From Symsagittifera roscoffensis (Eukaryota > Xenacoelomorpha > Acoela > Convolutidae), in the NCBI RefSeq assembly GCF_963678635.1, contig NC_087067.1, positions 2,854,001 through 2,918,000 on the forward strand: a DNA stretch of 64,000 bases, written 5' to 3'. The notes under the pieces were generated by a model. The model was given only the letters and a program-made list of their open reading frames with translations. It made no database searches and had not been told where the DNA came from. Each line of letters starts with the position of its first letter. Position 1 is the stretch's first letter. The position numbers and the translations under genes were made by a program. Positions 63,481 to 64,000 of the stretch are shown in pieces.

Positions 63481-64000
63481 AAAACTAATCAACGATTACG
63501 CTTGCGATTGGCAAGCGTCATCAAATCAGAATGTACACTTTTTTTCGGGCTAACAGCTAGCTTAAACAAATCAGTTGAATCATTTGCTTCTATTTTGCTG
63601 ATATGCTCAATTTCTTGAAAATTCAAATTAAACTGCTGAGTGCAATGTTTGTTACTGGGAACTTTTTCAGAGTAAAATTGATTTTTTTGTCCGTTTAATG
63701 GATTTCGTCCCAACTTTTTTCGGCGTACTTGTCGGATGTATTAAATTTTCTTAATAACTTTTTGAATTTATTTGCTTCAAAATTAATGCAAATAAAAGGT
63801 GAGGTTTTGGTTTCAATCGAAACAACTGGTTGTGAAAGCGCCCCTGCATGATCAACTAAGCCATTTTTTTTTACTTTAAGTTAGGGCCCTAAGAAGAAAA
63901 ACAACAATTTGATTTTTGCTTACCATTTTTTGATTCTTTTTGAGATTTTCGGTCAATCCAAAGAACAGTCTGTGGGAAAGTCCCCCGTGTATTAAGCCCT

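Larger units (their letters stand above)
61575..64000 (+). other. Start of next copine intron
   Basis: AT-rich with long T-runs. Contains the foldback MITE, a short direct repeat and a copy (about 61975-62065) of the GATCCAGTTTTCTC...CATAAATT dispersed repeat also found at 54380, 56990, 58195 and 60790. No further copine exon was found. Confidence 0.55.

Overview
The window is nuclear DNA of a metazoan, most likely an invertebrate. It holds an intron-bearing copine gene with GT-AG introns, a LINE remnant, a foldback MITE, tRNA-like repeats and LTR retrotransposons in AT-rich flanks. Nothing looks prokaryotic and I cannot name the species.

About 48 kb (1-48193) is a nest of three related, unusually large Ty3/gypsy-type LTR elements. 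Element A (minus strand, 1-8731) shows a 5' LTR, a long leader full of CCCCTCCGG-type motifs, a 1097-residue Gag and a broken pol lacking the reverse transcriptase core; it runs off the left edge. It sits directly against, and appears inserted into, element B (plus strand, 8732-25244), an old copy with many frameshifts and stops that keeps pol from the protease onward, a macro-like domain, a long second reading frame and its 3' LTR. After 251 bp of other sequence comes element C (plus strand, 25496-48193), nearly complete: 886-bp LTRs differing at about nine positions, a candidate primer-binding site, a 2.4-kb leader with a minisatellite, gag, pol (protease, RT, RNase H, DD35E integrase), a macro-like domain, a short inter-ORF region with conserved splice-like signals, a second frame of about 2,950 codons, a purine tract and the 3' LTR.

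The notable system is the element family. Beyond gag-pol it carries (i) a C-terminal domain resembling the OARD1/TARG1-type macro fold and (ii) a giant second protein with coiled coil, a complete set of SGNH-hydrolase motifs (GDS, G, GTND, DGIH), a possible second SGNH-like domain and about 1,800 further residues I do not recognise. Both plus-strand copies are heavily enriched for CTTGAG/CTCAAG in coding and non-coding parts alike, while element A and the host flank are near background. C has three frame breaks and one nonsense codon relative to B, so as assembled it is not fully intact.

The right part (48194-64000) is host DNA with the first half of a copine gene, plus strand, exons 1-8, encoding C2A, C2B and the linker to the vWA-like domain; the rest lies beyond the window. 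Intron 5 contains an internally deleted LINE with a 14-bp target-site duplication. A tandem duplication of about 3.8 kb doubles exons 6 and 7, and exon phases rule out using both pairs in series. The last intron contains a 350-bp foldback element in a TTAA setting.
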